Assembly (NCBI GenBank): GCA_016720635.1
Contig: JADKKF010000009.1
Span: 124,001 to 188,000 of the forward strand
DNA: 64,000 bases
From: Saprospiraceae bacterium
Lineage (GTDB): Bacteria; Bacteroidota; Bacteroidia; Chitinophagales; Saprospiraceae
Reading direction: 5' to 3'
Position numbers and translations under genes: made by a program. Positions 17,399 to 26,262 of the stretch are shown piece by piece. Numbering within the stretch: the first letter of the stretch is position 1; the number at the start of each line of letters is the position of its first letter. The notes beneath the pieces were generated by a model that was not told the DNA's origin, did no database searches, and saw nothing but the letters and a program-made list of their open reading frames with translations.

Positions 17399-17950
17399 TT
17401 AATCATTAACTTTAAAAAATTGCTCAACCTTAGCCACAGCGTGGTGATATGAAGCTTTCAATGCACCTTCGCTCGTTCCCAAAATTTCAGAAATTTCCTT
17501 GTATGAAAGTTCATCATAATACCTCATCTGAAAAACCAATTTTTGTCTCTCTGGTAGCTCTAACAATGCCTTTGCCAACTTAATCTCCGCTTGTCCCCCT
17601 TCGAAAAAAGGGTCTGCTTTTAAGGAACCCACCAAACCCAAATCAGGATTGTCTATGGTCTCCGTTTTCTTTCTTTTTTTCTGTTCTATAAAGGTCAAAG
17701 TTTCATTCGTCGCAATCCTATACAACCAAGTAAATAATTGACTATTACCTTCGAAGCCCTCTATTCCACGAAAAACTTTTATGAAGGTATTTTGTAGAAT
17801 ATCGTCCGCATCATCATGGGATAAAACCATCCTTCGAATGAGATAATAAAGCCTTTCTTTATACTTGCCAACCAATAACCTAAACCCGCGTTCGGACTCA
17901 GTAATATTTTTGATGATGGATAAAATCTCATGATCTTCTAAATGGCTCAT
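17399..17950 (-). CDS. ECF-type RNA polymerase sigma factor
   Basis: A 183-aa sigma-70 family protein. Region 2 is about residues 22-92 (DDADDILQNTFIKVF and LFTWLYRIATN); region 4 is about 125-178 (LPERQKLVFQMRYYDELSYKEI, then an HTH with GTSEGALKASYHHA). It is the first gene of the unit with the anti-sigma-like and Spy-like genes and probably directs its own transcription. It is divergent from rpmE2; the 176-nt gap carries the rpmE2 promoter. Confidence 0.9.
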   Translation of the reverse strand: MSHLEDHEILSIIKNITESERGFRLLVGKYKERLYYLIRRMVLSHDDADDILQNTFIKVFRGIEGFEGNSQLFTWLYRIATNETLTFIEQKKRKKTETIDNPDLGLVGSLKADPFFEGGQAEIKLAKALLELPERQKLVFQMRYYDELSYKEISEILGTSEGALKASYHHAVAKVEQFFKVND

Positions 17951-18049
17951 ATTAGCTTCTCAATTACATTCTATGACTCAAATTAATGTCCATGGTTTAA
18001 TCAAATTTCTTTTTTAGTAAAATTATTTTACAAATTAGAAAATAATAAT

Positions 18050-18057
18050 TAACTTTG
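18050..18057 (+). promoter_or_regulatory. -7 promoter box of rpmE2
   Basis: TAACTTTG, an exact match to TAnnTTTG, about 70 nt before the start codon. The 5' leader is long enough for autoregulation, but I see no clear RNA structure. Confidence 0.55.
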
Positions 18058-18126
18058 CACCTCCAAAGCCAAAATTGGTAAGACCTAGGCTTTTACTAAA
18101 TGTAATATGAATTAAAAATTTAAGAA

Positions 18127-18384
18127 ATGAAAAAGGATATTCACCCACAAAGTTATAGATTAGTTGTATTCAAAGATTTATCATGCGATGAATCCTTTTT
18201 AACGAAGTCTTGTTGCAATACTAGAGACACCGTTATTTGGGAAGATGGCAAAGAGTATCCATTGGTAAAATTAGAAATATCGGCTAAATCTCACCCTTTC
18301 TTCACTGGTAAGATGAAATTTGTTGATACTGCGGGTAGAATTGACAAATTCAACAAAAAATTTGCTAAGTTCTCAAAGAATTAA
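18127..18384 (+). CDS. rpmE2: 50S ribosomal protein L31, type B
   Basis: An 85-aa ribosomal protein of the large subunit. The N-terminal MKKDIHPQSYRLVVFKDLS, central TVIWEDGKEYPLVKLEIS and SHPFFTGK are diagnostic for the longer type B form. Two adjacent cysteines (SCCNT) are present, but not the CxxC pairs of zinc-binding type A L31. It has its own promoter and terminator, so it is monocistronic. Confidence 0.95.
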   Translation: MKKDIHPQSYRLVVFKDLSCDESFLTKSCCNTRDTVIWEDGKEYPLVKLEISAKSHPFFTGKMKFVDTAGRIDKFNKKFAKFSKN

Positions 18385-18408
18385 TATTCGATTAAAGAGT
18401 ATATTTGA

Positions 18409-18433
18409 GCCTCGATTTTATCGGGGCTTTTTT
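18409..18433 (+). terminator. Rho-independent terminator of rpmE2
   Basis: GCCTCGAT-ttt-ATCGGGGC (8-bp stem, one wobble) followed by six T. Confidence 0.85.
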
Positions 18434-18447
18434 ATTTATCCTTGTGT

Positions 18448-19611
18448 ATGAAAACAATATTATTCGACGATGGTAGATGGCACGATTTGTTGCCTCTCAC
18501 TGCTACTAGGCCCGTTTCTTACTTGCGTTGTGGAATCCTTACCATTCATGAAAAATGGGAGCTCGCATTAAATACTCAAATAGGGCACCTCACCCAAGAA
18601 TATCTTGCCCCAAAATTTCCAACTCCGCCCTCAAGCATTTATAAAGCCATCAATGGAGGCGTATTTCCAAGTTCAGACCTTTGCGCAGCTATCAATGCGC
18701 TTCAAGATCCAGGTCAGTGCCTCATGCACGGAGATACAATCATTGCCGCTGTAATAACAGAATCAGAACTTCATCATACTTGGGAATTGAAGGAAAAAAT
18801 CAACTTTCAAGGGCCGCTCCTAGAGATAAAAAACCTTTGGAATATATTCAAGCTGAACGCTGTGGCGATTCAAGCTGATTTCGAAGCCATCACCCATGGT
18901 CGAGAGTCCGCACCTCTATCACCAACCAATGGCAAGATAGGTAGCCATCCGATATTTTTGGAAGAAGGTGCAAAAGTTGAATATTGCAATTTTAACACCA
19001 CGCAAGGACCCATTTATATTGGAAAAGACGCCGAGATCATGGAAGGGGGAAATTTTAGAGGTCCTATCGCTTTTTGCGAACATTCCATTACTAAATTGGC
19101 TACCAAAATCTATGGTGCTACAACCATAGGCCCAGGGTGTAGAGCTGGCGGAGAACTAAACAATGCTGTCATGATGGCCAATAGCAACAAGGGCCATGAC
19201 GGATTCCTTGGCAATAGTGTTATAGGAGAATGGTGCAATATAGGTGCCGACACCAATAATAGCAACCTAAAGAACAATTATGACATGGTCAAACTTTGGA
19301 ATTATCCGAGTCAAAAATTTGTCAATACAGGGGAGCAATTTTGTGGCCTATTTATGGCGGATCATAGCAAGTGTGCCATCAATACGATGTTCAATACAGG
19401 TACGGTCGTTGGCGTGTCATGTAATATTTTTGGTGATGGATTTCCACGCAATTATATACCACATTTTAGTTGGGGGGGAGCTGGGGGCTTTACTGATTAT
19501 AAGTTGGATAAAGCTCTTGAGTCGATGGATCGCGTATTAGAGCGCAGGGGGCAAAAATTATCCGAGGTAGATAAATCTATTTTTGAAAAAATCTATGCCG
19601 AATCTCGGTGA
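18448..19611 (+). CDS. Alternative GlmU-type sugar nucleotidyltransferase/acyltransferase
   Basis: A 387-aa protein of the Bacteroidota GlmU-like family, thought to combine a degenerate nucleotidyltransferase N-terminus (ILFDDGRWHDLLPLTATRPVSYLRCG) with a left-handed beta-helix acyltransferase C-terminus. The helix is visible as hexapeptide-like turns from about residue 165 to 335 (GPIYIGKDAEIMEGG, IYGATTIGPGCRAGGEL, GHDGFLGNSVIGEWCNIGA). The probable role is making UDP-N-acetylglucosamine for the cell envelope; this is from family knowledge. I prefer the ATG at 18448 over the TTG two codons upstream. Confidence 0.85.
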   Translation: MKTILFDDGRWHDLLPLTATRPVSYLRCGILTIHEKWELALNTQIGHLTQEYLAPKFPTPPSSIYKAINGGVFPSSDLCAAINALQDPGQCLMHGDTIIAAVITESELHHTWELKEKINFQGPLLEIKNLWNIFKLNAVAIQADFEAITHGRESAPLSPTNGKIGSHPIFLEEGAKVEYCNFNTTQGPIYIGKDAEIMEGGNFRGPIAFCEHSITKLATKIYGATTIGPGCRAGGELNNAVMMANSNKGHDGFLGNSVIGEWCNIGADTNNSNLKNNYDMVKLWNYPSQKFVNTGEQFCGLFMADHSKCAINTMFNTGTVVGVSCNIFGDGFPRNYIPHFSWGGAGGFTDYKLDKALESMDRVLERRGQKLSEVDKSIFEKIYAESR

Positions 19612-19631
19612 TAGGGGTGTTGGTAGCAAGG

Positions 19632-19775
19632 CGTATCGAATGCGCCGAAAGACTTTGTGTCAATTAAAACCAAATCACCTGTTCGTATCATAATTGAATC
19701 TAAACGTATCATATCGTATCATATTTTACGTGCAATTCCAAAGCCTAATCGTATCTTTGCGTATCAAAACGTATC
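19632..19775 (+). repeat. Seven direct CGTATC repeats upstream of the Fic gene
   Basis: CGTATC occurs at 19632, 19684, 19705, 19715, 19750, 19760 and 19770. Spacings are 52, 21, 10, 35, 10 and 10 nt; most are near whole helical turns. The last three flank and overlap the -7 box and end 3 nt before the start codon. This looks like a set of operator sites, probably for the winged-helix domain of the Fic protein itself (inference). Confidence 0.7.
19752..19759 (+). promoter_or_regulatory. -7 promoter box inside the CGTATC repeats
   Basis: TATCTTTG, an exact TAnnTTTG match, overlaps the fifth CGTATC repeat and abuts the sixth. A protein bound there would block the promoter. Confidence 0.6.
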
Positions 19776-19778
19776 ACA

Positions 19779-20819
19779 ATGGATAACGAAGTATATAATT
19801 TTAAACTAGATATTGACTGGAAGCTGATTAACTTAATCAGTGAAATAGACCGCTTTGATGCAAATTGGACAGCAATTGAGCGAAAAGAAGGACAAAGCCT
19901 CAAAGAGTTAAAAAGTATCGCCACAGTGCGAAGCGTAGGAGCTTCAAACCGAATTGAAGGCAACAAAATGAGTGATGAAGAAGTAGATGTTCTACTTCAA
20001 AAAATTGATATAACAAAACTCACAGACAGAGATTCGCAAGAAGTAGTCGGTTATTTTGAAGTATTGGACTTGATTTCGGAATCTTACGAAAAAATCAATC
20101 TTACTGAAAGCCATATCAAAAGTTTACACAATAGTTTGATGAAATATAGTGTCAAAGACCAATGGCATAAAGGCAATTATAAGGCGCATAGTAATGCAGT
20201 TGAAGCCTCATTTCCTGATGGTACAAGACAAATAATTTTTCAAACAACTGAAGCCGGGGTTGCTACCGAAGATGCCATAAGAGAATTAGTAAATTGGTAT
20301 AATACCGAAACAGTGGTACACCCTTTAATCAAAATAGCATCTTTTGTTTATGATTTTTTAAGCGTTCATCCTTTTCAAGACGGAAATGGACGGTTAAGTC
20401 GTTTGATTTCAACGCTATTATTAATTAAAAACGGATATAAATGGATACAATACGTGAGTTTTGAACACGAAATAGAAAACCGTAAAAACGAATATTATAA
20501 GGTACTTAGAGGTTGTCAGGCACAGCGCCCTAATGAAGATGTAACCATTTGGATACAGTTCTTTTTGAATTGCTTGTCAAATATCCAATCACAACTTTTG
20601 ATGAAACTTCAAAAAAGCGGTATGGAAACACAGCTTTCGCCCAAAGAAAAATCAATTTATACGATTATTCAAAACCGTCCGAACATTCAGTCGGGAGAAA
20701 TTTCTGAGAAACTGGCGATACCATTACCTACTGTAAAACGTATTCTGTCGAATTTGATTAATAAAGGATTGATTGAAAAAGATGGAAGTGGACGAAATGT
20801 GAGCTACACGATACAATAG
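19779..20819 (+). CDS. Fic family protein with C-terminal winged helix
   Basis: A 346-aa protein. The Fic core motif HPFQDGNGR is intact at 197-205, so AMP-transferase (or related) activity is expected. The N-terminal domain carries the inhibitory-helix motif S56-x3-E60-G61-N62 that blocks ATP in class II Fic proteins, so the enzyme probably regulates itself. Residues about 280-346 form a winged helix (SGEISEKLAIPLPTVKRILSNLINKGLIEKDG) that could bind the CGTATC repeats over its promoter. No separate antitoxin gene is seen; the built-in inhibitory motif makes one unnecessary. Target unknown. It stands alone, flanked by non-coding DNA. Confidence 0.92.
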   Translation: MDNEVYNFKLDIDWKLINLISEIDRFDANWTAIERKEGQSLKELKSIATVRSVGASNRIEGNKMSDEEVDVLLQKIDITKLTDRDSQEVVGYFEVLDLISESYEKINLTESHIKSLHNSLMKYSVKDQWHKGNYKAHSNAVEASFPDGTRQIIFQTTEAGVATEDAIRELVNWYNTETVVHPLIKIASFVYDFLSVHPFQDGNGRLSRLISTLLLIKNGYKWIQYVSFEHEIENRKNEYYKVLRGCQAQRPNEDVTIWIQFFLNCLSNIQSQLLMKLQKSGMETQLSPKEKSIYTIIQNRPNIQSGEISEKLAIPLPTVKRILSNLINKGLIEKDGSGRNVSYTIQ

Positions 20820-21023
20820 ATACATTAAACTTAACAAAAAGTGACAAAAAAAATATAAATCGCCTGGCTTCAATCACGGATTTTTCATCAGACGTGATCC
20901 AATGCAAAATTTGAGTTTTGGGCTCGTAATAGATATGATTAAGAATATGTTTATTTCTAGTTTGAAAACACCATCACCGCAAGGCCCAAACCATTGTGAA
21001 TGCCCTAGTATAACAAAAAATAA

Positions 21024-21045
21024 GCCAACCTGAGACCAGGTTGGC
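21024..21045 (-). terminator. Strong hairpin, terminator-like on the minus strand
   Basis: GCCAACCTG-agac-CAGGTTGGC, a perfect 9-bp stem. Read on the minus strand it is followed by TTATTTTTTG. No minus-strand gene reads into it in this gap (20820-21239), so its partner transcript is unclear; it could end an unrecognised small RNA. Confidence 0.45.
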
Positions 21046-21239
21046 CACTCACAAAAATCATTATTCACACATTATTTAACCTAAACTATCTAGGTAAATT
21101 GCAAATACTGTGCCAAAAATTATATTTTGTTCATAATAATTTTAAATAGTATATATTAATTCCGTACAATATTTGCTGCATTGATATAGACGGATTTATA
21201 CATTTTAATTCTTACCAATTGTACAATGTGCACAAGGGG

Positions 21240-21339
21240 TGGTAGTGATGGTCTGGGTACAGACCAGTCTCGACAGATATGTATGTCGAGACCGAAACGA
21301 AGTGAAGTCACGAACGACCCGACCCGTAGGGTTGTGCCA
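21240..21339 (+). ncRNA. Multi-hairpin structured intergenic element, variant form, copy 4
   Basis: Ends TGGTA/TGCCA can pair. Inside are the hairpins TGGTCT-gggtac-AGACCA, GTCTCGAC-(10)-GTCGAGAC and CGACCC-gta-GGGTTG. The junction carries the conserved core GAGACCGAAACGAAGTGAAG...CGAACGACCCGACC shared with the other copies. Confidence 0.65.
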
Positions 21340-21370
21340 TAATAATTGATAAGGTATTTCTTAATCAAGT

Positions 21371-21399
21371 TTTGAAATATCAATTTTTTGCTATCTTCG
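21371..21399 (+). promoter_or_regulatory. fabG promoter
   Basis: TTTG at 21371-21374 (-33) and TATCTTCG at 21392-21399 (-7, one mismatch), 17 nt apart. The fabG start follows 14 nt later. Confidence 0.5.
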
Positions 21400-21412
21400 T
21401 AAAAAATATAAT

Positions 21413-22156
21413 ATGGAATTGGAAGGCAAGTGCGCGTTAATAACAGGAGGAAGCAGGGGCATTGGGGCTGCTTTGGTGGAAAAATTTGTTGCAGCGGGTT
21501 GCGATGTAGGATTTACCTATCGATCGTCGCAAGAACAAGCTGAGGCATTGGCTAAGTCTTTGAGTGCGGGCGGAAGGAAGGTTAAAGCATATGCTTCCGA
21601 TGCCAGCAATTACAATGAAGCAGAGGCCTTGGTTCAGCAGTTTTTGACCGATTTTGGCAAGCTCGATATATTGATTAACAATGCTGGAATCACGAAAGAT
21701 ACGCTGATGCTGCGCATGAGTGAGGCGCAATGGGACGATGTAATTCACGTCAATCTCAAGTCGGTTTTCAACCTTACCAAACACGCGATCAAACCCATGA
21801 TTCGAGCTCAAAACGGAGTTATCTTGAATATGAGTTCGGTTGTAGGCGTATTTGGCAATGCTGGTCAAGCCAATTATGCTGCCAGTAAAGCGGGTATTAT
21901 TGGTTTTACAAAGTCTATCGCCAAAGAGCTTGGCTCTCGGAATGTACGTTGCAATGCCATCGCTCCTGGATTCATCGAGACGGATATGACGCATCAGTTG
22001 GATGAAAAGACCAAGGAGGGATTCCTTGCCAATATCCCTTTGAAACGCTTGGCAAAGGCCGATGAAGTAGCAGATTTGTGTATATTTCTATCGAGTGATC
22101 GCGCCTCCTATATTACTGGGCAGACGATTAGCATTTGCGGTGGATTGAATATGTGA
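21413..22156 (+). CDS. fabG: 3-oxoacyl-[acyl-carrier-protein] reductase
   Basis: A 247-aa short-chain dehydrogenase performing the NADPH-dependent keto-reduction step of fatty-acid synthesis. Visible motifs: GGSRGIGAA (cofactor binding, 12-20), NNAGITKD (about 87-94), catalytic Ser in NMSSVVG, the Y-x3-K pair in YAASKAG, and PGFIETDMT. Length and motif spacing match FabG closely. Monocistronic, with its own promoter and a terminator-like hairpin downstream shared with the convergent gene. A generic SDR is possible but less likely. Confidence 0.9.
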   Translation: MELEGKCALITGGSRGIGAALVEKFVAAGCDVGFTYRSSQEQAEALAKSLSAGGRKVKAYASDASNYNEAEALVQQFLTDFGKLDILINNAGITKDTLMLRMSEAQWDDVIHVNLKSVFNLTKHAIKPMIRAQNGVILNMSSVVGVFGNAGQANYAASKAGIIGFTKSIAKELGSRNVRCNAIAPGFIETDMTHQLDEKTKEGFLANIPLKRLAKADEVADLCIFLSSDRASYITGQTISICGGLNM

Positions 22157-22243
22157 CGAGCGCTATTTCACCCTTCAAACCGAAACAAGAATAATATCGA
22201 CCTAAACTTAATCCTTTCTTCATCAAAGTTCATAAAACAAAAA

Positions 22244-22266
22244 AGGCTGCCAAAATTGACAGCCTT
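22244..22266 (-). terminator. Terminator between fabG and the PAP2-like gene
   Basis: AGGCTGTC/GGCAGCCT-type stem with T-runs on both sides, so it can serve both converging genes. Almost the same hairpin lies at 24556-24577 after the paralogous gene. Confidence 0.75.
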
Positions 22267-22292
22267 TTTCTTATTATAAAAGTTTTATAATT

Positions 22293-23693
22293 TTATTTTT
22301 TCCATTTAATGGCGTTAACCCTTCTAGCTACTTTTTCACCTAGAGCGATACCTTTTTCGCAGTCCATTCTAAAGTGAACACCTAGTGGAATACGAGATGT
22401 TGCATCTTCAACTTTCATGATATCTGGTGTAATGAAGCGAGGAGTACCGTTGAATAAAGTTTGGTTAGCATGACATTGATCGAAGATTTCAAAATTATTG
22501 CCAAAAATATTTTCAAGGATGTCAGCACCCGCGCCTGCAAATGTTGAGTGACCCGATGGGAAAGCTGGGAAATTAGGAGTGATACCATTCTGTCCATTAT
22601 AAGGGTTTGTCAAGTGTGGTTCCCAAGTTGGATCTATATAGGCCTTGATATATTGTTCTGGTCTTAAAATATTGTAATAGAACTTAGAATGCCAACAAGC
22701 AACACCCGCATCATTCAATGCCATACCTAATTTTGCACAAGTATAAATCGCTTCTTCAAGGCTTGAATTTTGCTTTTCAATGAATTGTAGAGCAACAGCA
22801 ATCAATCTTGGAGGTGGTGAAAAAGTTAAATTCACTAAATCATCAGACCAAAACTCAGCAATCCATTGATCCTCATAAGATAATTTAGGCGTATTTGCTG
22901 CATAAACTTCCATAGCTTGCGCATAAAGTTGAGATCTTTGGTCTGTACTCCAAGCCAAAGGTGGTGGACAAAGTTTGTCGCTTTCACTGATTGCAAATGT
23001 TCTAACTCTTCCTCCAAAAGGGAACATTGGATACTGTCCGTTATCATTTGTTTTCACCCACTTGTCGATACCTGTAGGCATTACGTGACTTGGGTCGAAA
23101 GGAGAATTCTGAGCTTTTACCCCAAATGCATCTGTTTCAGACCAAGCCCAAACTGCAGCAGCAACATCTTTACCCCACTTTACTGATCGATTATAAACTT
23201 CATCATTATTGACTTCAGCTTTATTTGTTTCTTCTTGTGTAGCAGCGAACTCATTGATGTATTGAGAGAATGGCATTTTTAGAGCCACTAGCCCTTCTGG
23301 AGTTTGCTTATTATCTGTTAAAAACTTGAGGTACAAATCCTTGTAACAAGCATTCAGTGCAGAAGGCCAGTGAATAGCCTTTCCAGATTCTGCTGTTGGC
23401 AGATTTAACCCGTAATATTTACCTTTAAAGCTGTTATAAGCTGGCATACCTGGAATACAAACTTCATAAGCTGCCAATCCGATATATGCTAAAGCCCTTG
23501 GTGCTGGAATTGGTCTCATACCATCAGCATATCTTTCTATTTCCAAAAATTTTTGATGCCACTTTAAAGTTGTTGCAGCACTAAATTCTTTTACCTCCAA
23601 AAATGATTCTGGGGTCGTTTTCTTCTTACATGAACTGCCTCCTAGTATTACTATCAACGCAAGGATAGGCAGAAATAAACCTTTAAATTTCAT
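22293..23693 (-). CDS. Vanadium-haloperoxidase/PAP2-like lipoprotein, paralogue 1
   Basis: A 466-aa predicted lipoprotein; the signal peptide ends in GGSSC with lipid Cys22. It carries the three motifs of the PAP2/vanadium haloperoxidase superfamily: K-x6-RP (KFYYNILRP), P379-S-G-H382 in FPAFPSGHSTF, and S433-R-x5-H440-x3-D444 (SRIPLGVHFRMD). The active site is complete. Members include vanadate-dependent haloperoxidases and acid phosphatases; the sequence does not decide between them. A close paralogue lies at 24603-26006 with matching promoter and terminator, so the unit was duplicated. Confidence 0.88.
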   Translation of the reverse strand: MKFKGLFLPILALIVILGGSSCKKKTTPESFLEVKEFSAATTLKWHQKFLEIERYADGMRPIPAPRALAYIGLAAYEVCIPGMPAYNSFKGKYYGLNLPTAESGKAIHWPSALNACYKDLYLKFLTDNKQTPEGLVALKMPFSQYINEFAATQEETNKAEVNNDEVYNRSVKWGKDVAAAVWAWSETDAFGVKAQNSPFDPSHVMPTGIDKWVKTNDNGQYPMFPFGGRVRTFAISESDKLCPPPLAWSTDQRSQLYAQAMEVYAANTPKLSYEDQWIAEFWSDDLVNLTFSPPPRLIAVALQFIEKQNSSLEEAIYTCAKLGMALNDAGVACWHSKFYYNILRPEQYIKAYIDPTWEPHLTNPYNGQNGITPNFPAFPSGHSTFAGAGADILENIFGNNFEIFDQCHANQTLFNGTPRFITPDIMKVEDATSRIPLGVHFRMDCEKGIALGEKVARRVNAIKWKK

Positions 23694-23757
23694 AACTACT
23701 AAATTTGAATATTTTCTTTTAAATTGGATATGTTCTTACTTACTACTTAATCAGGTG

Positions 23758-23765
23758 CAAAGATA
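23758..23765 (-). promoter_or_regulatory. -7 promoter box of paralogue 1
   Basis: TATCTTTG on the minus strand, 64 nt before the start codon; paralogue 2 has its box at the same distance. The remaining 300 nt to the next gene are A+T-rich with nothing recognisable. Confidence 0.5.
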
Positions 23766-24067
23766 ATTTTATTATCTAAAATGAGGACTTTTTTTATATA
23801 AAAAATTTTCATTTAACCTAAAAACCTAATTACAAATTCAATATTTTCCTTATATATTTCATTTTTCAATATAGTATAATTAAATAATGCTATAAAACAA
23901 ATTAATATTAATTCATGGTAGAATTATCCCAATTTCACGTATTTAATAATTGTAACTTTGAAACAGCAAAAATTCTAAGGAAATTCATACTAAAGCACCT
24001 CATTCTTGCTTCCTTTTCATACATTATGGACATCCTAGTTGGATAACCGATAGAAAGAATTCGCAAT

Positions 24068-24535
24068 TTATTTTAACTTTTGAAAAGCTTCATCATTTTT
24101 GACTTCAAGGATTTTTCCCATTCGGTAGTTAATAGTTATCAATGTATCGCCTAAACTATCCAACTTGAAATATAATCCATCTTGTTGATTATTTTTGAAT
24201 TGGGATTTTATTTGGATGGATCCATTAGGCCAATACCTTTCCATATTGCCTTCTCGTTTACCTTCTTTGAATATCTGATACTCATTTAATTTCCCATTAG
24301 GGTAATAATAAAAAGCGGTATCGCATTGCACATCGTTTTTAAATTTAAACTTAGTTATTAGGTTGCCTTGTAAGTCATATTCAAAACGATCACCATTCAA
24401 TTTGTCGTTTTCTGTGTAATACAATAATTTTAATTTGCCATTGGGGAAAAACACTTTATTTTCCTTCAAGCTTGTTTTGTCTCTACAGCCAACAATAGTC
24501 GAAATACTGGCCAACAAAAATAATATTCTCTTCAT
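24068..24535 (-). CDS. YwqK/MORN-like repeat lipoprotein
   Basis: A 155-aa predicted lipoprotein (signal ending STIVGC). The rest consists of short repeats of the type FFPNGKLKLLYY, YYYPNGKLNEYQIFKEGKREG and RYWPNGSIQIKSQFKNNQQDG. This is the pattern of the family often annotated as the antitoxin component YwqK, related to MORN repeats. No toxin partner is adjacent, so the antitoxin label should not be taken literally. It lies between the two PAP2-like paralogues. Confidence 0.75.
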   Translation of the reverse strand: MKRILFLLASISTIVGCRDKTSLKENKVFFPNGKLKLLYYTENDKLNGDRFEYDLQGNLITKFKFKNDVQCDTAFYYYPNGKLNEYQIFKEGKREGNMERYWPNGSIQIKSQFKNNQQDGLYFKLDSLGDTLITINYRMGKILEVKNDEAFQKLK

Positions 24536-24555
24536 TTAATTTAATATTATAAAAA

Positions 24556-24577
24556 AGGCTGCCAAAATAGACAGCCT
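24556..24577 (-). terminator. Terminator of PAP2-like paralogue 2
   Basis: AGGCTGTC/GGCAGCCT-type stem, nearly identical to 22244-22266, followed by a T-run on the minus strand. Confidence 0.7.
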
Positions 24578-24602
24578 TTAAAATTATTCCTAATTTATAT
24601 AC

Positions 24603-26006
24603 CTATTTTTTCCATTTTAGGGCATTAACCTTTCTGGCTACTTTTTCACCTAGAGCGATACCTTCCTCACAGTCCATCCTAAAGTGAACACCTAGTGGAA
24701 TACGAGATGTTGCATCTTCTACTTTCATGATATCAGGTGTAATATACCTAGGGTTTCCAATGAAAAGTCCTCCGTTATTTTCGTGACATCTATCAAAAAT
24801 CTCAAAATCATTGCCAAAAATATTTTCAAGGACGTCAGCTCCAGCTCCTGCAAATGTTGAGTGACCAGAAGGGAACGCTGGGAAATTAGGAGTAAGACCC
24901 TTTTCTCCAGTCAAAGGGTTCTTTAAGTGTGGCTCCCAAGTTGGATCGATATAAGTTTTGATATATTGTTCAGGTCTCAAAAAGTTGTAATAGTACTTAG
25001 AGTGCCAACAAGCTACACCCGCATCATTCAGAGCCATCCCTAATTTTGCACAAGTATAAATAGCTTCTTCAAGGCTTGAATTTTGCTTTTCAATAAATTG
25101 TAAAGCAACTGCTATCAATCTAGGAGGAGGCGAAAAAGATACATTCTCTAAATCGTCAGACCAAAACTCAGCAATCCACTGATCTTCGTATGATAATTTC
25201 GGTGTATTTAATGCATAAACTTCCATTGCTTGAGCGTAGAGTTGGGATCTATCATCGGTGCTCCAAGCCAAAGGTGCAGGACAAAGCTTATCGCTTTCAC
25301 TGATCGCAAAAGTTCTAACTCTACCCCCAAAAGGATATGCTGGATATTGCCCATTGTCATTGGTTTTGATCCATTTGTCAATACCTGTAGGCATAATATG
25401 ACTTGGATCGTAAGGAGAATTGTGAGCCTTAACACCTATTGCGTCTGTTTCAGACCAAGCCCAAACTGCCGCTGCTACATCTTTACCCCATTTAACAGAA
25501 CGGTTATACACTTCATCATTATTGACTTCTGCCTTATTGGTTTCTTCTTGAGTAGCTGCGAACTCGGTGATGTACTGAGAAAATGTTTTTTGTAAAGCAA
25601 CTAATCCTTCTGGGGTTTGTTTATCATCGTTAAAAAACTTAAGGTATAAATCCTTATAACAAGCATTTAGTGCAGTTGGCCAGTGTATAGCCTTTCCAGT
25701 TTCAGCTGTAGGAAGGTTTAGTCCAAAATACTTACCTCTGAAGCTATTGTAAGCTGGCATACCTGGGATACACACTTCATAGGCAGCCAATCCAATATAT
25801 GCCAAAGCCCTAGGACCAGGAATCGGTCGAAAGTTATCTGCATATTTGTCCATTTCCAAAAATTTCTGATGCCATTTCAATGTAGTTGAGGCATTAAAAT
25901 CCTTTACCTCCAAAAAGGTTTCTGGAGTGGTTTTCTTTTTACATGAACTGCCCCCTAGCATAACTACCAACGCAAGGATGGGCAGGATTAAAGTTCTAAA
26001 TTTCAT
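24603..26006 (-). CDS. Vanadium-haloperoxidase/PAP2-like lipoprotein, paralogue 2
   Basis: A 467-aa predicted lipoprotein very similar to the product of 22293-23693 along its whole length; most differences are conservative. The three superfamily motifs are intact: K-x6-RP (KYYYNFLRP), FPAFPSGHSTF and SRIPLGVHFRMD. The lipobox is GGSSC. The region between the second and third motifs (FDRCHENNGGLFIGNP) is the most divergent and could change specificity. Promoter and terminator match those of paralogue 1. Confidence 0.88.
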   Translation of the reverse strand: MKFRTLILPILALVVMLGGSSCKKKTTPETFLEVKDFNASTTLKWHQKFLEMDKYADNFRPIPGPRALAYIGLAAYEVCIPGMPAYNSFRGKYFGLNLPTAETGKAIHWPTALNACYKDLYLKFFNDDKQTPEGLVALQKTFSQYITEFAATQEETNKAEVNNDEVYNRSVKWGKDVAAAVWAWSETDAIGVKAHNSPYDPSHIMPTGIDKWIKTNDNGQYPAYPFGGRVRTFAISESDKLCPAPLAWSTDDRSQLYAQAMEVYALNTPKLSYEDQWIAEFWSDDLENVSFSPPPRLIAVALQFIEKQNSSLEEAIYTCAKLGMALNDAGVACWHSKYYYNFLRPEQYIKTYIDPTWEPHLKNPLTGEKGLTPNFPAFPSGHSTFAGAGADVLENIFGNDFEIFDRCHENNGGLFIGNPRYITPDIMKVEDATSRIPLGVHFRMDCEEGIALGEKVARKVNALKWKK

Positions 26007-26069
26007 AATTACTAAATTTGAATATTTTTTGTTAATATGATATGTTCTTTTATATTAATAAAACCAGTG

Positions 26070-26077
26070 CAAATATA
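26070..26077 (-). promoter_or_regulatory. -7 promoter box of paralogue 2
   Basis: TATATTTG on the minus strand, 63 nt before the start, followed by GCACTGG (paralogue 1: GCACCTG). The duplication therefore included the promoter. Confidence 0.5.
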
Positions 26078-26262
26078 TGGATATTTTTCCAAGAATTAAA
26101 ATTTTTAATTTCAAATTTTTTAATTATTTTTCACGGTAAATACTAAATAATAATTATTATTAATTTACAATAAATCATATTTAGCATATATTATTCTTAT
26201 TCGGAATTAATTTCAAAATAATCTATTAAAAAGACCATTTTGTCCTTAATAAAATCTATGTA

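Noticed and set aside
20874..21068. 64-codon minus-strand open frame
   Set aside because: No recognisable protein features, and it spans a strong hairpin; no promoter or start support.
24068..24535. Toxin-antitoxin module
   Set aside because: The YwqK-like label suggests antitoxin, but it is a lipoprotein with no toxin gene next to it.
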